Made by a program: the position numbers and the translations under genes
The notes under the pieces: generated by a model
What the model saw: only the letters and a program-made list of their open reading frames with translations
What the model was told of the DNA's origin: nothing
Databases searched by the model: none
Shown here: positions 9,046 to 19,500 of the stretch, one piece after another
How positions within the stretch are numbered: the first letter of the stretch is position 1
Layout: each line of letters begins with the position of its first letter
Assembly: GCA_902774145.1 (NCBI GenBank)
Contig: CACYHC010000008.1
Location: forward strand, 17,990-81,989
From: an uncultured Bacteroidia bacterium
GTDB lineage: Bacteria; Bacteroidota; Bacteroidia; Bacteroidales; UBA932
Length of the DNA: 64,000 bases
Direction: 5' to 3'

Positions 9046-11345
9046 TGTACGATAGAAAAACTGACGTGCGTACCGCCGAGGAAATAGAAGACCGAACCGT
9101 GGTCGCTGCCGGAGATGTACGGGGTATCGCTCTGGACGGCCCCGGTGGAACCCGCCTGGATGGTGCCGTCGGCGCAGCGCAGACGCAGGCGCAGGAAGCC
9201 CTCGGCAATGCCGTTCTCAAAGGTGACGTCGGTGCTGACATTCGTCGTGCCGTAGCCGACGGCAAAGGTCGCGTCGTGCGTGAAGGCGCCGTCCCAGGTG
9301 GTACATTCGGAACTGTTGTGCTTCCAGGTGTCGCCGTCCAGGTAGTCGAGGTACCAGAAGCAGGGACCCCGGCGCGTATAGACCGGCGCGGAGAAACGCA
9401 GGGTCGTTCCCGGCTTGAAATTCCGTACGGGGATCACGAATTCGAAATAATCCCCCGTCCAGACGCCGCCGATCGCGCAGGAAGTACCGCTGGAAGTGGC
9501 GGCGATGCTGCGCTTGTAGGGTTTGTCGGGAACGGGCGTCGATACCGAAACCCATTTGGCGAAGGCCTGTGCCTGGTCCGCCATCCATACGCCGAGCGGT
9601 CCCCAGAGGAATTGCTCGCCGCTCCCCTTCCAGCCGGTCAGGTGGAAACGCAGGGGGAAACTGACGGGACGGATGTCCACCCCGGTGTCGTCCAGGCAGA
9701 CGCTGCCCGGGTCGTCCACATAGTCGGGGACGGTGGTCCAGCTGCTCATATCCGTGATATGGTACGGGTCGGCGACCGCCGCATTCACCGCGGCGAGCAG
9801 CGCGGGCCAGTTCTCGTCGATGGCCGGAGTCGTGTATTTGCCGACATAGGGATAGAATTCGGTGAAGCGGAAGGAAATGTCCTCCGGCTGGATGCCGGTG
9901 AGCGGGGTGATGAGCGTCTTCCAGACCAGCAGGGACGCCGCCACGCGGGTCATTCCGTAGTCGAGGTGCACCCAGTCGCCGCGGCAGAGGTCACAGCCGT
10001 TGGGGAGGTTGAGCGCCGTGGTGCGCAGGTTCTGGAGCATCGCTGCCGTGGAGAAGAAGCGCTGGAAGGGATAGCCCTCGGCGGGATCCATCACGTGCAG
10101 GGAGTTGTTGTTCACCACTGCCTCGAACATCTCCACGTTGTTGTTGAAGTACTTGAGCAGCGTTTCGTAGCCGTTGGCCCAGCAATGGGACTGGAAGTAC
10201 ACGAATTCCGCATCCGGGCTGCTCACGCGGATCTTGTCCACCAGGCCGTGGATGGCGTCGCGTTCGGCGTCGTCCCAGGTCCAGGCGTGCAAATTGCCGG
10301 TATATTCCTGAAGCACCACGATGTCGTACTTTTCCTGCCGGACGATGTTCTCCAGGGAATAGGTCAGTTCCGTATTGCCGTTCCAGAAGCGCTGGCCGGG
10401 ATACCACCAGGTCAGCGAGGCGTTGTTCGCCTTGCTGAAATAGGTGTTGTAGCCCACCAGGTAGTACCCGCCGTGGAAGACGCGGGTCAGTTCCACGTTG
10501 CGGACCCCCTCGTGCCGAAGCATCAGGGGCAGCAGGTCCGTGGCGTCCAGCGTATGGCTGTTGCCGATAAAGAGAATCTTGGTCACGTTGTCGCGGCGGT
10601 CCGTATCCTCGGTCCCGGCCTCCACGAGGGTGCCTTCGGGAACGAAGTTCACCTCCGTCTTATAGACGGTGCCCGCCAGCGCGTCAAAGGCCTTTGCGGA
10701 ATGGATGTCCTGATAATGGCCTTCCACGTCCACGATGCGCATCCGGATGCCGGAAGCATAGGTCTTCGCGGCGACGGCGGCGTAAACCGCTTCGCCCAGC
10801 GGAATGCCGGCGCTACCGCTCACCACCACTTTCTTTCCCGCGGCGGCGACGGCGTCCAGCGGACCGCTCATATTCTCTCCGCCGATAGCCGACAATTCGA
10901 TGCGGCGGATGGCGTGCGCGTGTTCCGAATTCACCACGATGCGCAGGAATGCGGTCTGGCAGGAGAAGGTCACATCCGGCGAAGTGGCCGAATAGCCGCT
11001 CATCAGCGCGGCCGCAGGGTCGAAGGAATCCTGCACCCAGTTCTGCCGCTCCGGCAGCACCAGTTTGCCGTCTTCTACCGCCGATGCGGGATAATACACC
11101 GTATAGGGGGCGTTCACGAGGGGCAGGGTGAACTGCGCGCTGCGCCCGTCCGCGGACACGGTAATCGAAGTGGATGCCTGTCCGTTCACCATAATGACGT
11201 CATCCGGGCGCCAAAGCACCTTCACGCCGTCCAAAGCCGTCCGGCTCTCCTCCACCGTCGCCCGGATGATCGTCTGATATTGTTGTACTTCCTTGGTACA
11301 GGACAAGGAAAGCAGGGCCATCGCCAACATCAACATATTTCTCAT
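9042..11345 (-). CDS. Fimbrillin-like domain fused to SGNH hydrolase (DUF4886-like), lipoprotein
   Basis: A 767-residue lipoprotein (LLSLSC). Residues about 20-230 carry the fimbrillin-like pattern (VLWRPDDVIMVNGQ, YPASAV, DSFDPAAALMSG, SAIGGENMSG). The centre is an SGNH/GDSL-type hydrolase of the DUF4886 kind: ILFIGNSHT places the nucleophile at about S263, and GDWVHLDYG gives the D-x-x-H pair at about D457 and H460. The last 200 or so residues are a beta-sandwich of unknown type. SGNH enzymes in glycan loci usually remove acetyl or other esters, so a carbohydrate esterase role on the target glycan is a reasonable inference. It sits inside the run of sialidase-fold genes. Confidence 0.83.
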   Translation of the reverse strand: MRNMLMLAMALLSLSCTKEVQQYQTIIRATVEESRTALDGVKVLWRPDDVIMVNGQASTSITVSADGRSAQFTLPLVNAPYTVYYPASAVEDGKLVLPERQNWVQDSFDPAAALMSGYSATSPDVTFSCQTAFLRIVVNSEHAHAIRRIELSAIGGENMSGPLDAVAAAGKKVVVSGSAGIPLGEAVYAAVAAKTYASGIRMRIVDVEGHYQDIHSAKAFDALAGTVYKTEVNFVPEGTLVEAGTEDTDRRDNVTKILFIGNSHTLDATDLLPLMLRHEGVRNVELTRVFHGGYYLVGYNTYFSKANNASLTWWYPGQRFWNGNTELTYSLENIVRQEKYDIVVLQEYTGNLHAWTWDDAERDAIHGLVDKIRVSSPDAEFVYFQSHCWANGYETLLKYFNNNVEMFEAVVNNNSLHVMDPAEGYPFQRFFSTAAMLQNLRTTALNLPNGCDLCRGDWVHLDYGMTRVAASLLVWKTLITPLTGIQPEDISFRFTEFYPYVGKYTTPAIDENWPALLAAVNAAVADPYHITDMSSWTTVPDYVDDPGSVCLDDTGVDIRPVSFPLRFHLTGWKGSGEQFLWGPLGVWMADQAQAFAKWVSVSTPVPDKPYKRSIAATSSGTSCAIGGVWTGDYFEFVIPVRNFKPGTTLRFSAPVYTRRGPCFWYLDYLDGDTWKHNSSECTTWDGAFTHDATFAVGYGTTNVSTDVTFENGIAEGFLRLRLRCADGTIQAGSTGAVQSDTPYISGSDHGSVFYFLGGTHVSFSIVQ

Positions 11346-11346
11346 A

Positions 11347-13065
11347 CTACCTTAGTGTTATAGGGATCCATCTTTCTACCTGGAAAGGACGCACGCCGGT
11401 GAAGGTGTCGCACTTGTCGCCCTTGTAGAGCATCGCGTTCACATAGACCTTCCCGTCCGCGCCGAGCGGCAACTGCGACAGTTCCACGCTGTATTCCGCG
11501 ACATAGCCGGTTCCCTTGACCACCGTCGATGCGGCCTTGAGAGCGTCGCGGGGCGCAATCTTCACCGCCCGCGGGGACGCGTCCAGGAACACGGGATAGT
11601 ACTTCGACTTGTCGGCGCCGTCGCCCAGCAGGAGCGTCAGGCCGTCGCCGGCCTGCATATCGGCGTCCAGGCATTCGGCCAGGATATAGAGCCGGCTGCC
11701 GTCATTGGCAAAGCGGAAGCAGCACTGCGCGGGCGTCTCGCTGCCCAGGAACAGCGCCTCGTCCACCGCATCCCAGTCCGTATTTTTGCCGTCCACGGCG
11801 ATAGCGGCCTGCGGCGCGTCGATCGCGTGATTGAGCCGCATCTGCGTCACGAGCAGGTGGCCCTTCTCCACCCGCTGTCCCTTGTAGGTATGGGTGGCGA
11901 CGGCCAGGGCCGTATGGTCGTCCTTTTTGGACACGGCGCCCCAGCGCATCGTCCGGTTGCCGAAGGGTTTGAACTCCGGGCGCTCGGGCAGGTTCCGGCC
12001 GGTCTCGCTGCCCAGGCGGCAGCCGAACTCGCCGTAACCGTAGGAAAGCAGGGTCTCCCCGGAAGGGAACTGCATCAGGTAGGGTGCGCCGCCCTCGATG
12101 CACTGGTTGCGGCGGTCGTCGGGACCGGTCATCTCGCCGGTCAGGGTGATGGGCCAGGACGCGTCGCCCCAGGACAGGGAAACGGTCAGGGGGCCCTCCG
12201 TCATCTGCGTTTCATACGCGCCCAGGGCCGTATCCGTGCCGTTCAGGACAATGACCACCGGCATCTGGTCCGTAAAGACCGTGCGGGTGGAATCCGCGGG
12301 AATGCGCGGGGTGCCCACGGAACGCTGTTTGGGTTTGGCCTTGGCGCGCCGCTGGCGCGCGGCCTGCTTCTGGAGCGTCCAGGTATAGCCGTTGTCGGAA
12401 GAGCGCAGGAGGCTGGAGCCCGAAGAGTTGGGGTCCCAGTCCCAGTCGGAGTCCGTGAAGAACACGAGGATTTCGCCATTGGCGAGCTGCATCGGATAGG
12501 GTTCCCAGTCCACCGTGCGGTGGAGCACCTTCTCTTCTCCCCAGGTCTTGCCGCCGTCCGTGGAGCGTTTCATGCAGAGGCCGAATTCGTCCAGCTGCTC
12601 TGCGTAGTGCTTGTTGCTGTGGAAGATGCAGAAGCAGAGGATATCGCCGTTTTCGAGCTCGACGGCATCGGCGGTGGCGTATTTCATAATGTCGTCCTCG
12701 CCGTAGCCGTTGGTGAATTTGTAGCCTTCGAAGATGCGGACACCGCGGCTCCAGTGAATCGCGTCGTCGCTGAAGGAAAGGTAAATGTGGTAGCCGTGCA
12801 TCAGCGGCTGGTAGAAGAGCAGGTAGCGGCCGTCGCGCAGGCGTTTGATGCGGCCGTAGTCGAGCATCTGCTGCCCGAGTTCCTTTTCGCCGAGGGTGAT
12901 GAAAGTGCGCAGGTCCGGTTCGAGGTTGCTGCGCTCCGTCACTCCCGCGTGGGAATTGAGCGTTTCCGCCGTGCGGTTCAGTTCGTCGATGGAGTGGATG
13001 TGCAGCTGCGCCGAAGCGCCCAGGGCCCAGAAAAGGGCTGCCGTCAAAAGGAAAAATCGTTTCAT
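11347..13065 (-). CDS. Secreted sialidase-fold / CBM9-like protein
   Basis: The start at 13065 is preferred over the longer frame (13113) because MKRFFLLTAALFWALGASA is a normal signal peptide. The product is 572 residues with no lipobox, so probably periplasmic. The propeller has YGRIKRL at the place of the usual N-terminal arginine motif, Asp boxes STDGGKTW and SSDNGYTW, and the family motifs VDWEPYPMQLANG, FFTDS, FTDQMP and FPSGETLLSY. A basic insertion (QAARQRRAKAKPKQR) lies between the second Asp box and TDQMP. The C-terminus has the CBM9-like pattern (VDGKNTDWDAVDEALFLGSE). It follows its closest relative upstream by 5 bases; both share the LNRTAETL/LNRNWDTD N-terminal strand after HIHSIDE. 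Function inferred as an exo-glycosidase. Confidence 0.85.
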   Translation of the reverse strand: MKRFFLLTAALFWALGASAQLHIHSIDELNRTAETLNSHAGVTERSNLEPDLRTFITLGEKELGQQMLDYGRIKRLRDGRYLLFYQPLMHGYHIYLSFSDDAIHWSRGVRIFEGYKFTNGYGEDDIMKYATADAVELENGDILCFCIFHSNKHYAEQLDEFGLCMKRSTDGGKTWGEEKVLHRTVDWEPYPMQLANGEILVFFTDSDWDWDPNSSGSSLLRSSDNGYTWTLQKQAARQRRAKAKPKQRSVGTPRIPADSTRTVFTDQMPVVIVLNGTDTALGAYETQMTEGPLTVSLSWGDASWPITLTGEMTGPDDRRNQCIEGGAPYLMQFPSGETLLSYGYGEFGCRLGSETGRNLPERPEFKPFGNRTMRWGAVSKKDDHTALAVATHTYKGQRVEKGHLLVTQMRLNHAIDAPQAAIAVDGKNTDWDAVDEALFLGSETPAQCCFRFANDGSRLYILAECLDADMQAGDGLTLLLGDGADKSKYYPVFLDASPRAVKIAPRDALKAASTVVKGTGYVAEYSVELSQLPLGADGKVYVNAMLYKGDKCDTFTGVRPFQVERWIPITLR

Positions 13066-13070
13066 CGCCG

Positions 13071-14768
13071 TTACTGATTTTGCGCCCAGCCCATCATCTT
13101 GACGGGCATCCAATGGAAGTATTCTGTCTCCTTGAGGGCGGAGAAGCCGTCCACAAGGCCGGATTTGCGGATTTCCGCGTAGAAGAAGAGCCGGTCCGGA
13201 GCGTGCGGCAGGACGGAAAGCGGAATCGCGATTTCCGCCAGGTAGCCCACGCCGGGCTCTTCATAGACTTTGCCTTCGAGGTCGCGGTCCACAGCCACGC
13301 CCTTCTGCGTCACCTCCACGAAACTGGAGAAGATATCCTTGTCGTCGGTGCCGTTGGAGAACTTGAAGACAATCTTGTCCCGGTAGAGCAGTTCGCTGTC
13401 CAGGCACTCGACGAGCATATAGAGCATCAGTTCGTCGTGTGCGAAACGGAAGGAGCACTGCGCCTGGCTCTCGCTCCCCAGGAAGAGGGCGTCCGTATTG
13501 TCCGCCCATTCGATGGTGTTGCCGTCCACCCTCATATGGGAATAGGGTGCATCCACGCGGTGGTTGAGCCGCATCTTGCAGAGGCTGATGACGCTCTTGT
13601 CCATCTTGTGGTCCAGGGACGGCGCCACAGCAAAGAGGGTGTGCGGGTCCAGGATCTGGGTACTCCCCCACAGGCCCCGCCGGTAGCCGAAGGGCTGGAT
13701 GAAGCGCGCCTGCTTGAGGGAATTGAAGGTAGAGAGGCCCAGGGACACGTTGAAATACTTGCCCTGGAAGGAGAGGGCCGTCTCGCCGGAAGGGAAATGC
13801 GACAGGTAGGGACCGCCGCCGCTGCGCCAGTTGTCCAGGCGTGAGGCGGGCCCCTCCATCTCCCCGGTGAGGGTGGTGGCCCAGTTGGTGTCGTCCTTGA
13901 CGAAGGTGATGTGGAAGTGGTTCAGGGAGTCCTGGGACTCCACCGCGGCCAGGATGGTCTTGCCGTCCCCCAGCAGCACGGCGGAAGGCATCTGGTCCGT
14001 CCAGACCTTGCGCGTGCCGGGCTGGCCATCCTTGCGGCGGCCCGTCGCCCTGTACTGGCGGATGATCTGACAGTGGGTGGTCCAGGTTTCCCCGCGGTCC
14101 AGGCTGCGGAGCATCGTCACGCCCGAAGAGGCGGGCTCCCAGTCGTGGTCCGAGTCGGTGAAATAGACCTGCACCTCGCCGGAAGGGAGCTGCATCGCAT
14201 ACGGCTCCCAGGTGATGCTTTTGTAAATCTCCTTCTCTTCACTCCAGGTCCGGCCGCCGTCCGTCGAGCGCTTCATGCTCAGACCGTCGTCCTGCGGGAA
14301 ACGGGTGTAGCCCTTGACCGCGCGGTAGGACACGAAGGCGAGGATGTCGCCGTTGTCGAGCACCACCGCATCGACGGTGGAGTAGCCGCGGGAGTCTTTC
14401 TCGCCGCCGGAATTGACGATGGGATGGCCCTCGAACACCCGCGGACCGCGCTCCCAGTGGAGGCCGTCCTTGCTGAAGGCGCAGTAGCAGTGGTAGCCGA
14501 TGCGCGAGCTCTGGTAGAACAGGATGTAGGAGCCGTCCTTGAGCACCTTGATGCGGGGATAGTGCAGCTTCTGGAAGCCCAGTTCGGCCTCGCCCAGGTC
14601 CACCATCGTCCGGAAATCCGGTTCCAGCCGGTAGCGGTTTTCCTTGAGGTGCGTATCGGTGTCCCAGTTGCGGTTCAACTCGTCAATGGAGTGAATGTGC
14701 TGCTTCTGCCCCTGGGCAAACAGGGGCAGAAGGACAGCACTGATAAAAAGAAGAAGGTGTTTTTTCAT
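13071..14768 (-). CDS. Secreted sialidase-fold / CBM9-like protein
   Basis: A 565-residue protein with a signal peptide ending LLPLFAQG, then HIHSIDELNRN as in its downstream neighbour. Asp boxes SKDGLHW, STDGGRTW and SLDRGETW and the shared motifs YPRIKVLKDG, ITWEPYAMQLPSG, YFTDS, WTDQMP and FPSGETALSF place it in the same five-member family. The C-terminal 160 residues are CBM9-like (VDGNTIEWADNTDALFLGSE). The start codon directly abuts the stop of the next gene upstream (0-base gap). Probably a periplasmic exo-acting enzyme on the locus glycan; catalytic residues have not been established for this family from sequence alone. Confidence 0.85.
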   Translation of the reverse strand: MKKHLLLFISAVLLPLFAQGQKQHIHSIDELNRNWDTDTHLKENRYRLEPDFRTMVDLGEAELGFQKLHYPRIKVLKDGSYILFYQSSRIGYHCYCAFSKDGLHWERGPRVFEGHPIVNSGGEKDSRGYSTVDAVVLDNGDILAFVSYRAVKGYTRFPQDDGLSMKRSTDGGRTWSEEKEIYKSITWEPYAMQLPSGEVQVYFTDSDHDWEPASSGVTMLRSLDRGETWTTHCQIIRQYRATGRRKDGQPGTRKVWTDQMPSAVLLGDGKTILAAVESQDSLNHFHITFVKDDTNWATTLTGEMEGPASRLDNWRSGGGPYLSHFPSGETALSFQGKYFNVSLGLSTFNSLKQARFIQPFGYRRGLWGSTQILDPHTLFAVAPSLDHKMDKSVISLCKMRLNHRVDAPYSHMRVDGNTIEWADNTDALFLGSESQAQCSFRFAHDELMLYMLVECLDSELLYRDKIVFKFSNGTDDKDIFSSFVEVTQKGVAVDRDLEGKVYEEPGVGYLAEIAIPLSVLPHAPDRLFFYAEIRKSGLVDGFSALKETEYFHWMPVKMMGWAQNQ

Positions 14769-16583
14769 TTATTTCAAGGTAACGCTGAGCCACTCGCCAG
14801 GATAGTCGGAGTTCTCCCCTTCCATATCCTCGCGGATGACTTTCGCTTTCACTTTCACGCCGCTCTTCCAGATGCGGCGCAGGTGGATGCGGAGTTGCTC
14901 CCCTTTCTGAGGCTTTCCGCCGATCAGGTCCCAGGGCAGGGCGGCCAGGGCGCTGTAGCCCAGGTCCGCACCGGAGCCCTCGTTCACGGAACCGGAGACG
15001 TTCACCGCCGCCTTGCCGTATTCCCAGCAGAGGGGTTTCCAGTTGGAACCGTCTTCCTGGTACACGGTGTAGTCGCCCTTGGCGTTCACGGTAATCTTCC
15101 AGGTGCCCCGGCCTTCTCCCTTGCGGTTGCCTGCGCGGAAGAGCAGAATCTGCGCCGCGTCGGAGTTCTCGGGAGAATAGGAGACGATGTTGTCCGTGAA
15201 GACATAGGAGGTCAGGAAGAAGTTCTTGGCGTCGTAGGCAAAATCCACATAGGCTTTGCCGGGAGCCTCTTTGCCAATCATCCAGAGTCCTTCGGGCTTG
15301 AAGTCGCGCAGGTTCTGCACCACGGGGGCCTTCTTGCTCCGGACAATCGTGCGGGAGCGGTTGAGCCAGCCCTTGATGAGCATCACCTTGTAGCGCTGTT
15401 TCTGGCCCTCCGGGGTATAGCGGTAGGAGCAGGTGGCCATCACTTCATTGGCATTGAGCGCGTCGATGGAGCCCCAATAGCCGTCCGCACCGTCAGCGAA
15501 GGCGGAGCTGACGCAGTTGAAGTTGCTGCCGTTGTTGTCGCCGATCAGTACCCAGACGCCGCTCTGGTTCTTGTAAATCCCGTTGGAGAGGATGACCATC
15601 TCGCCGCTGGAGAGTTTGCAGCTGTAGGGGCCGAAGCCCTTGAAATCCTTGTTTACCTGCTTTTTGAGCGGGTATTCGGGGCCACCGTTCGCCCGCAGGG
15701 CCGCGCCCTGGTCGGGGGTTTTCCAATTGGTGGCCATCGAAGTACGCACGACGATGGGGCTGATGTCATAGACATCCCGGCCGCTCCAGGTCTCGAGGGG
15801 CACGACGATGCCGCGCCCGCCGTCCAGTTCCACCGCCGTGGGCATCCCGTCCATACCGCGCCCGTTCCAGCGGGTGCGGGAGATGGGCTCGGTGTCGAGG
15901 TGGGTGCACATTTCCTTGCCCTGCCAGGTGGCGCCGCCGTCAAAGGAACGGAGGACCGAGGTACAGGCGAAGGAGCCCTTGTCCTTGATTTCCTGGGAAT
16001 CCGTGATGTACATCTGGAGTTCCCCGGTGGACAGTTCCAGGAAGGCCGGCTCCCAGCAGCGGCCGCGATAGACCTCGCGGGGGGCGCTCCAGGACTCGCC
16101 GGCGTCGTCGCTGTAAACCAGCTCGATGCCGCAGTTGTCGTTGGTGTGCGGGAGGTCGTTGTAGCCCTTCTTGTAGCGCCACTGCCAGGCCATCAGGATG
16201 CGCCCGGAACGGAGCTGGATGAAATCGGGGTTCACGAAGACCTTGGTATCCTCGCCGACGGTGGAGACGGCGGGATGCGAATGCCGGATGAGCCGCGCGG
16301 CCGTCCAGGTCTTACCTCCGTCGTAACTCTTGCGGGTGTAGATGTCCCAGCCGTAGTGGTCGTTCTCAAAACTGAGCAGGATGCTGCCGTCCGAGAGGTG
16401 TTTGGCCCGGGGATAGCAGAGGTTGGGCTCCATCGTGTAATCCGCATTGGAGACGGCGACGGAATCCATCACCTGGAAGGTGGTATTGTCCCAGGCGATA
16501 CGGACATCGCCCCGGTGGATGTCCGCGGCGGCGGGAAGCGCCGCCGCGAGCATCATCGCCGCAAAAAGTAAGCGTTTAGTCAT
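14769..16583 (-). CDS. Secreted sialidase-fold (Asp-box) protein, most divergent of five
   Basis: A 604-residue protein with a signal peptide ending LPAAA. Three clear Asp boxes (SYDGGKTW, SDDAGESW, SFDGGATW) define a sialidase-type propeller. The family motifs are present in a changed form: YPRAKHLSDGS, RCWEPAFLELSTG, YITDS, DGMPTAVEL and LSSGEMVIL. The C-terminal 180 residues form a beta-sandwich like a family 9 binding domain, but lack the VDG-DW pattern of the other four. This form resembles proteins annotated exo-alpha-sialidase, and also the GH93-type propellers that cut arabinan, so sialic acid should not be assumed. It overlaps the upstream DUF5107 gene by 8 bases. Confidence 0.83.
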   Translation of the reverse strand: MTKRLLFAAMMLAAALPAAADIHRGDVRIAWDNTTFQVMDSVAVSNADYTMEPNLCYPRAKHLSDGSILLSFENDHYGWDIYTRKSYDGGKTWTAARLIRHSHPAVSTVGEDTKVFVNPDFIQLRSGRILMAWQWRYKKGYNDLPHTNDNCGIELVYSDDAGESWSAPREVYRGRCWEPAFLELSTGELQMYITDSQEIKDKGSFACTSVLRSFDGGATWQGKEMCTHLDTEPISRTRWNGRGMDGMPTAVELDGGRGIVVPLETWSGRDVYDISPIVVRTSMATNWKTPDQGAALRANGGPEYPLKKQVNKDFKGFGPYSCKLSSGEMVILSNGIYKNQSGVWVLIGDNNGSNFNCVSSAFADGADGYWGSIDALNANEVMATCSYRYTPEGQKQRYKVMLIKGWLNRSRTIVRSKKAPVVQNLRDFKPEGLWMIGKEAPGKAYVDFAYDAKNFFLTSYVFTDNIVSYSPENSDAAQILLFRAGNRKGEGRGTWKITVNAKGDYTVYQEDGSNWKPLCWEYGKAAVNVSGSVNEGSGADLGYSALAALPWDLIGGKPQKGEQLRIHLRRIWKSGVKVKAKVIREDMEGENSDYPGEWLSVTLK

Positions 16584-19500
16584 TGTTCTTCAGGAATCGG
16601 GCGGCCCAGAGGTCCGCGGGTTTGAGTTTCAGAACCTTCTTGAAGTCGCGGCGGGCGGCGCACTTGCGGCCGAGACCGAGTTCGCCCAGCGCCTTGGTGT
16701 AGTAGGCCCCCGCGTTCACGCCGTCGACGGTATGGCCCGAAGAACCTTCGGCACCGTAGAAGTTCACATAGTCGGTGACCATCCGGGCCTTGCCTTCCTT
16801 CACCATGGCGCGGAAGAGGGCCCTGGCCTCCGCCTTGCGGCCCAGTTTCTTGAGCGCCAGGCCGGTGTAGTAGCGATAGTCCTTGCTGCCCTTGACCTCA
16901 TAGTCCTGGTCGACGGCCTTCTGGTACCAGGCCTTGGCTTCTTCCTTGTCGCCCAGTTTCTCATAGGCCTTGCCCAGATACCAGAAAATCTGCGCATCGT
17001 GGGTGGCCCGCTTGTCCACGAGGAAGACCTGGTGGTTCTCGGGATAGGTGAAGGCCTTCTTATAGAGGGCGATAGCCCCTTCCACATCGCCGTTCTCCTC
17101 CTTCTGGCGGCCGGCCAGGAGCAGCGCGTCCACAAATACGTCGTGGAAGTTGGCCACACCCTCGCGGGTCGGGAAGTAGCAGTTGTCCAGCATATCGAGC
17201 ACATAGTCGTAATCGCCGACATAGGTGCCGGTAATCACTTCCGCGGCCTCGGGATAGTAGCGCTTGACGGCGGTGGCGTGGTGGCTCTTCAGCAGGTCGT
17301 AACGCTCCTGGACGGGTGCGCCGAGCGCTTCGAGCACCTGGTCGCATTCCTCCAGATAGAGGGCGGAATCGGGATTGAGCTCGATGGCCTTCTTGTAGCA
17401 GGCGGCGGCTTTCGCGTAATCCTTGCTGTTCAGCCAGGCCTCCCAGCCTATGTTGCGCCAGGCGGTGTCGTTGGAGGGATCGAGTTCCACGCACTTCTCC
17501 CACTGCGCCACCGCGGCGAGCGGCTGCAGATTGTACAGCAGGTTGCCTTCGTAATAGTACGGCAGGGCGCTCTGCGGGCAGGCCTTCTTCGCGGCTTCCA
17601 GCACGGCGACGGTTTCCAGACGGAACGGCGCGCAGTAGCCTACGGGCAGGGCCAGGGCCTGTGCATAGAGGGCGTCGTTGCCCGTCAGGTAGGCCAGCCA
17701 GAGTTTTACGGTCGGGTAAGCCACGCGGGCATCGATGTCGGCGAGGAGTTTCACCGCCTCGTCCGTGAAGCCGTTGTGCCAGTAGAGAATGGCGAGCTCG
17801 AGGTAGCTCTCGGGCTGCTCGCGCATAAATTTGCGGAAGGTCGCCTTGTCGGCGGCATTGTAGAGCGCATAGGCGTCCATCGGGTCGGCGGCGAGCACGC
17901 GGTCGAAGCAGGCCTTCGCCTCGGCGGTCTTGCCGAGCTTGCGGAGGATGGTGCCTTTGAGGTTGAGGGCGTGGAAATGGCGGCCGTTGTAGTCGATGGC
18001 CTCGTTGAGACGGTCGAGGGCCATTTCGTAGTCGCCGTCCTCGCTGTACATCTGAGCCAGCTGGAAGTTGGCGCCGGCGTTGTAGGTGTAGTTCCAGGTG
18101 GCGCGGTAGAGGGTGTCCATCGCGGCTTCGCGCTTGCCCTGGGCCTTCAGGACGAGACCGAGGTTGTACATCGCCTCGGCATCCTTGGGACGGGTGTAGT
18201 CGAAGGTCTGGCGGGCAATGGCCTTGCGCAGGTACGCGGCGGCCTTGTCGTACTCGCCGTTCAGGCGGCACATTACGCCCATCTGGGTGTTGGCGCGGGT
18301 GTCGCCCGGATCGCGGCGCAGGACCTCGAGGAAGTAATCGGCGGGCTTCACGAAAGGATTGTGGAACTGCTGGTTGCGCTGTCCCACGAAGAAGCACTCC
18401 TCGGTGTTCTCGATGTCCTTCGGGCGCTTGGGACGGTCCACAATCGGCGGCAGCGGCTTGTTGGGGTCGTGCACGACGGGCGTGTAGGTGAGCATCTGCT
18501 TTCCGTTCGCGTCATAGAGCGCGAGGGTCAGTTCGTGCTCCGCGATGGCGGGATCCACGGCGACGGTCTCCACGAGGGGATGCGCCGGGTCGATGGCGAA
18601 ACTCTTCTTCCAGAGTTCCTGCCCGCCCTTGCTCAGGCAGAGGGTGAGGGAGGAGAATTTCTCGGTGGCGTTGGCGCCGACGAGCACCTTTCCCGCTTCC
18701 TTCATATCCATATTGATGGCCGCGTGACGGTCTCCCGCCTTGACGCCGCCCATATCCCGGATGCCATACCAGAACTGGCTGAATTCCTTGGTTTCATAAG
18801 GGAAGTTCCAGTTGTAGTCGGGCTGGTTGTCGGAATAGGCGCCCACCATCAGTTCGCAGTAGTGGCCGGATTCGTCGGTCAGGATCTTGGTGTCCCACTC
18901 GGAGTTGGGGCCCCAGAGCCAGAACTTGCCGCCCTTGATGATGTTGTGGTTGCCCGTGAGCATCGTGCCGGCGTGCCGGCCGTGGTCGTAACCGGCCACG
19001 AAGTCGGCCTTCTGGTCATAGATGAACATCGAGTTGCCCACATAGTGGTTCTTCCACCAGGAGGCGTCCACGCCGTTCTGGTAGAAGTTCATCTTGTTGA
19101 AAGGCTCGTGCGTAATGGGCCAGTGGGCGAAGCACTCCTTGCAGTGGAAGGTCACGATTTCGGTCTGCTGGGGGAAGCACACCTGGTAGTTGTCGTCCAC
19201 CAGGGTGGCCACGTTGGACCAGTAGAGCATCGAGTTGTTGTCCTGGGTGCGGTTCATCAGGCGTCCGCTGATTTCGATGTAGGACTTGCCCGGACGGAGG
19301 GTCATACCGATGGCCCACTGCATACGGTGGCGGTATTCGGTCTCGCCCACCCAGATGGTCTTGGAGCCGTCGGGGTTGTCCACGATGCGCCAGTCGCAGG
19401 GGATGTGGCTGGTCTGGCGGTGGTGGTGGAACACGTTCCACTCCACGCCGCCGGAAATCCAGGCGCCGGTCATACCCACGTTGGCAGGCTTCACCACGGT

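Noticed and set aside
4635-16583. Calling the propeller proteins true sialidases (GH33)
   Set aside because: The fold is supported by Asp boxes, but FRIP is replaced by YPR-type sequence and no sialic-acid catabolism genes are nearby. Only the fold is claimed.
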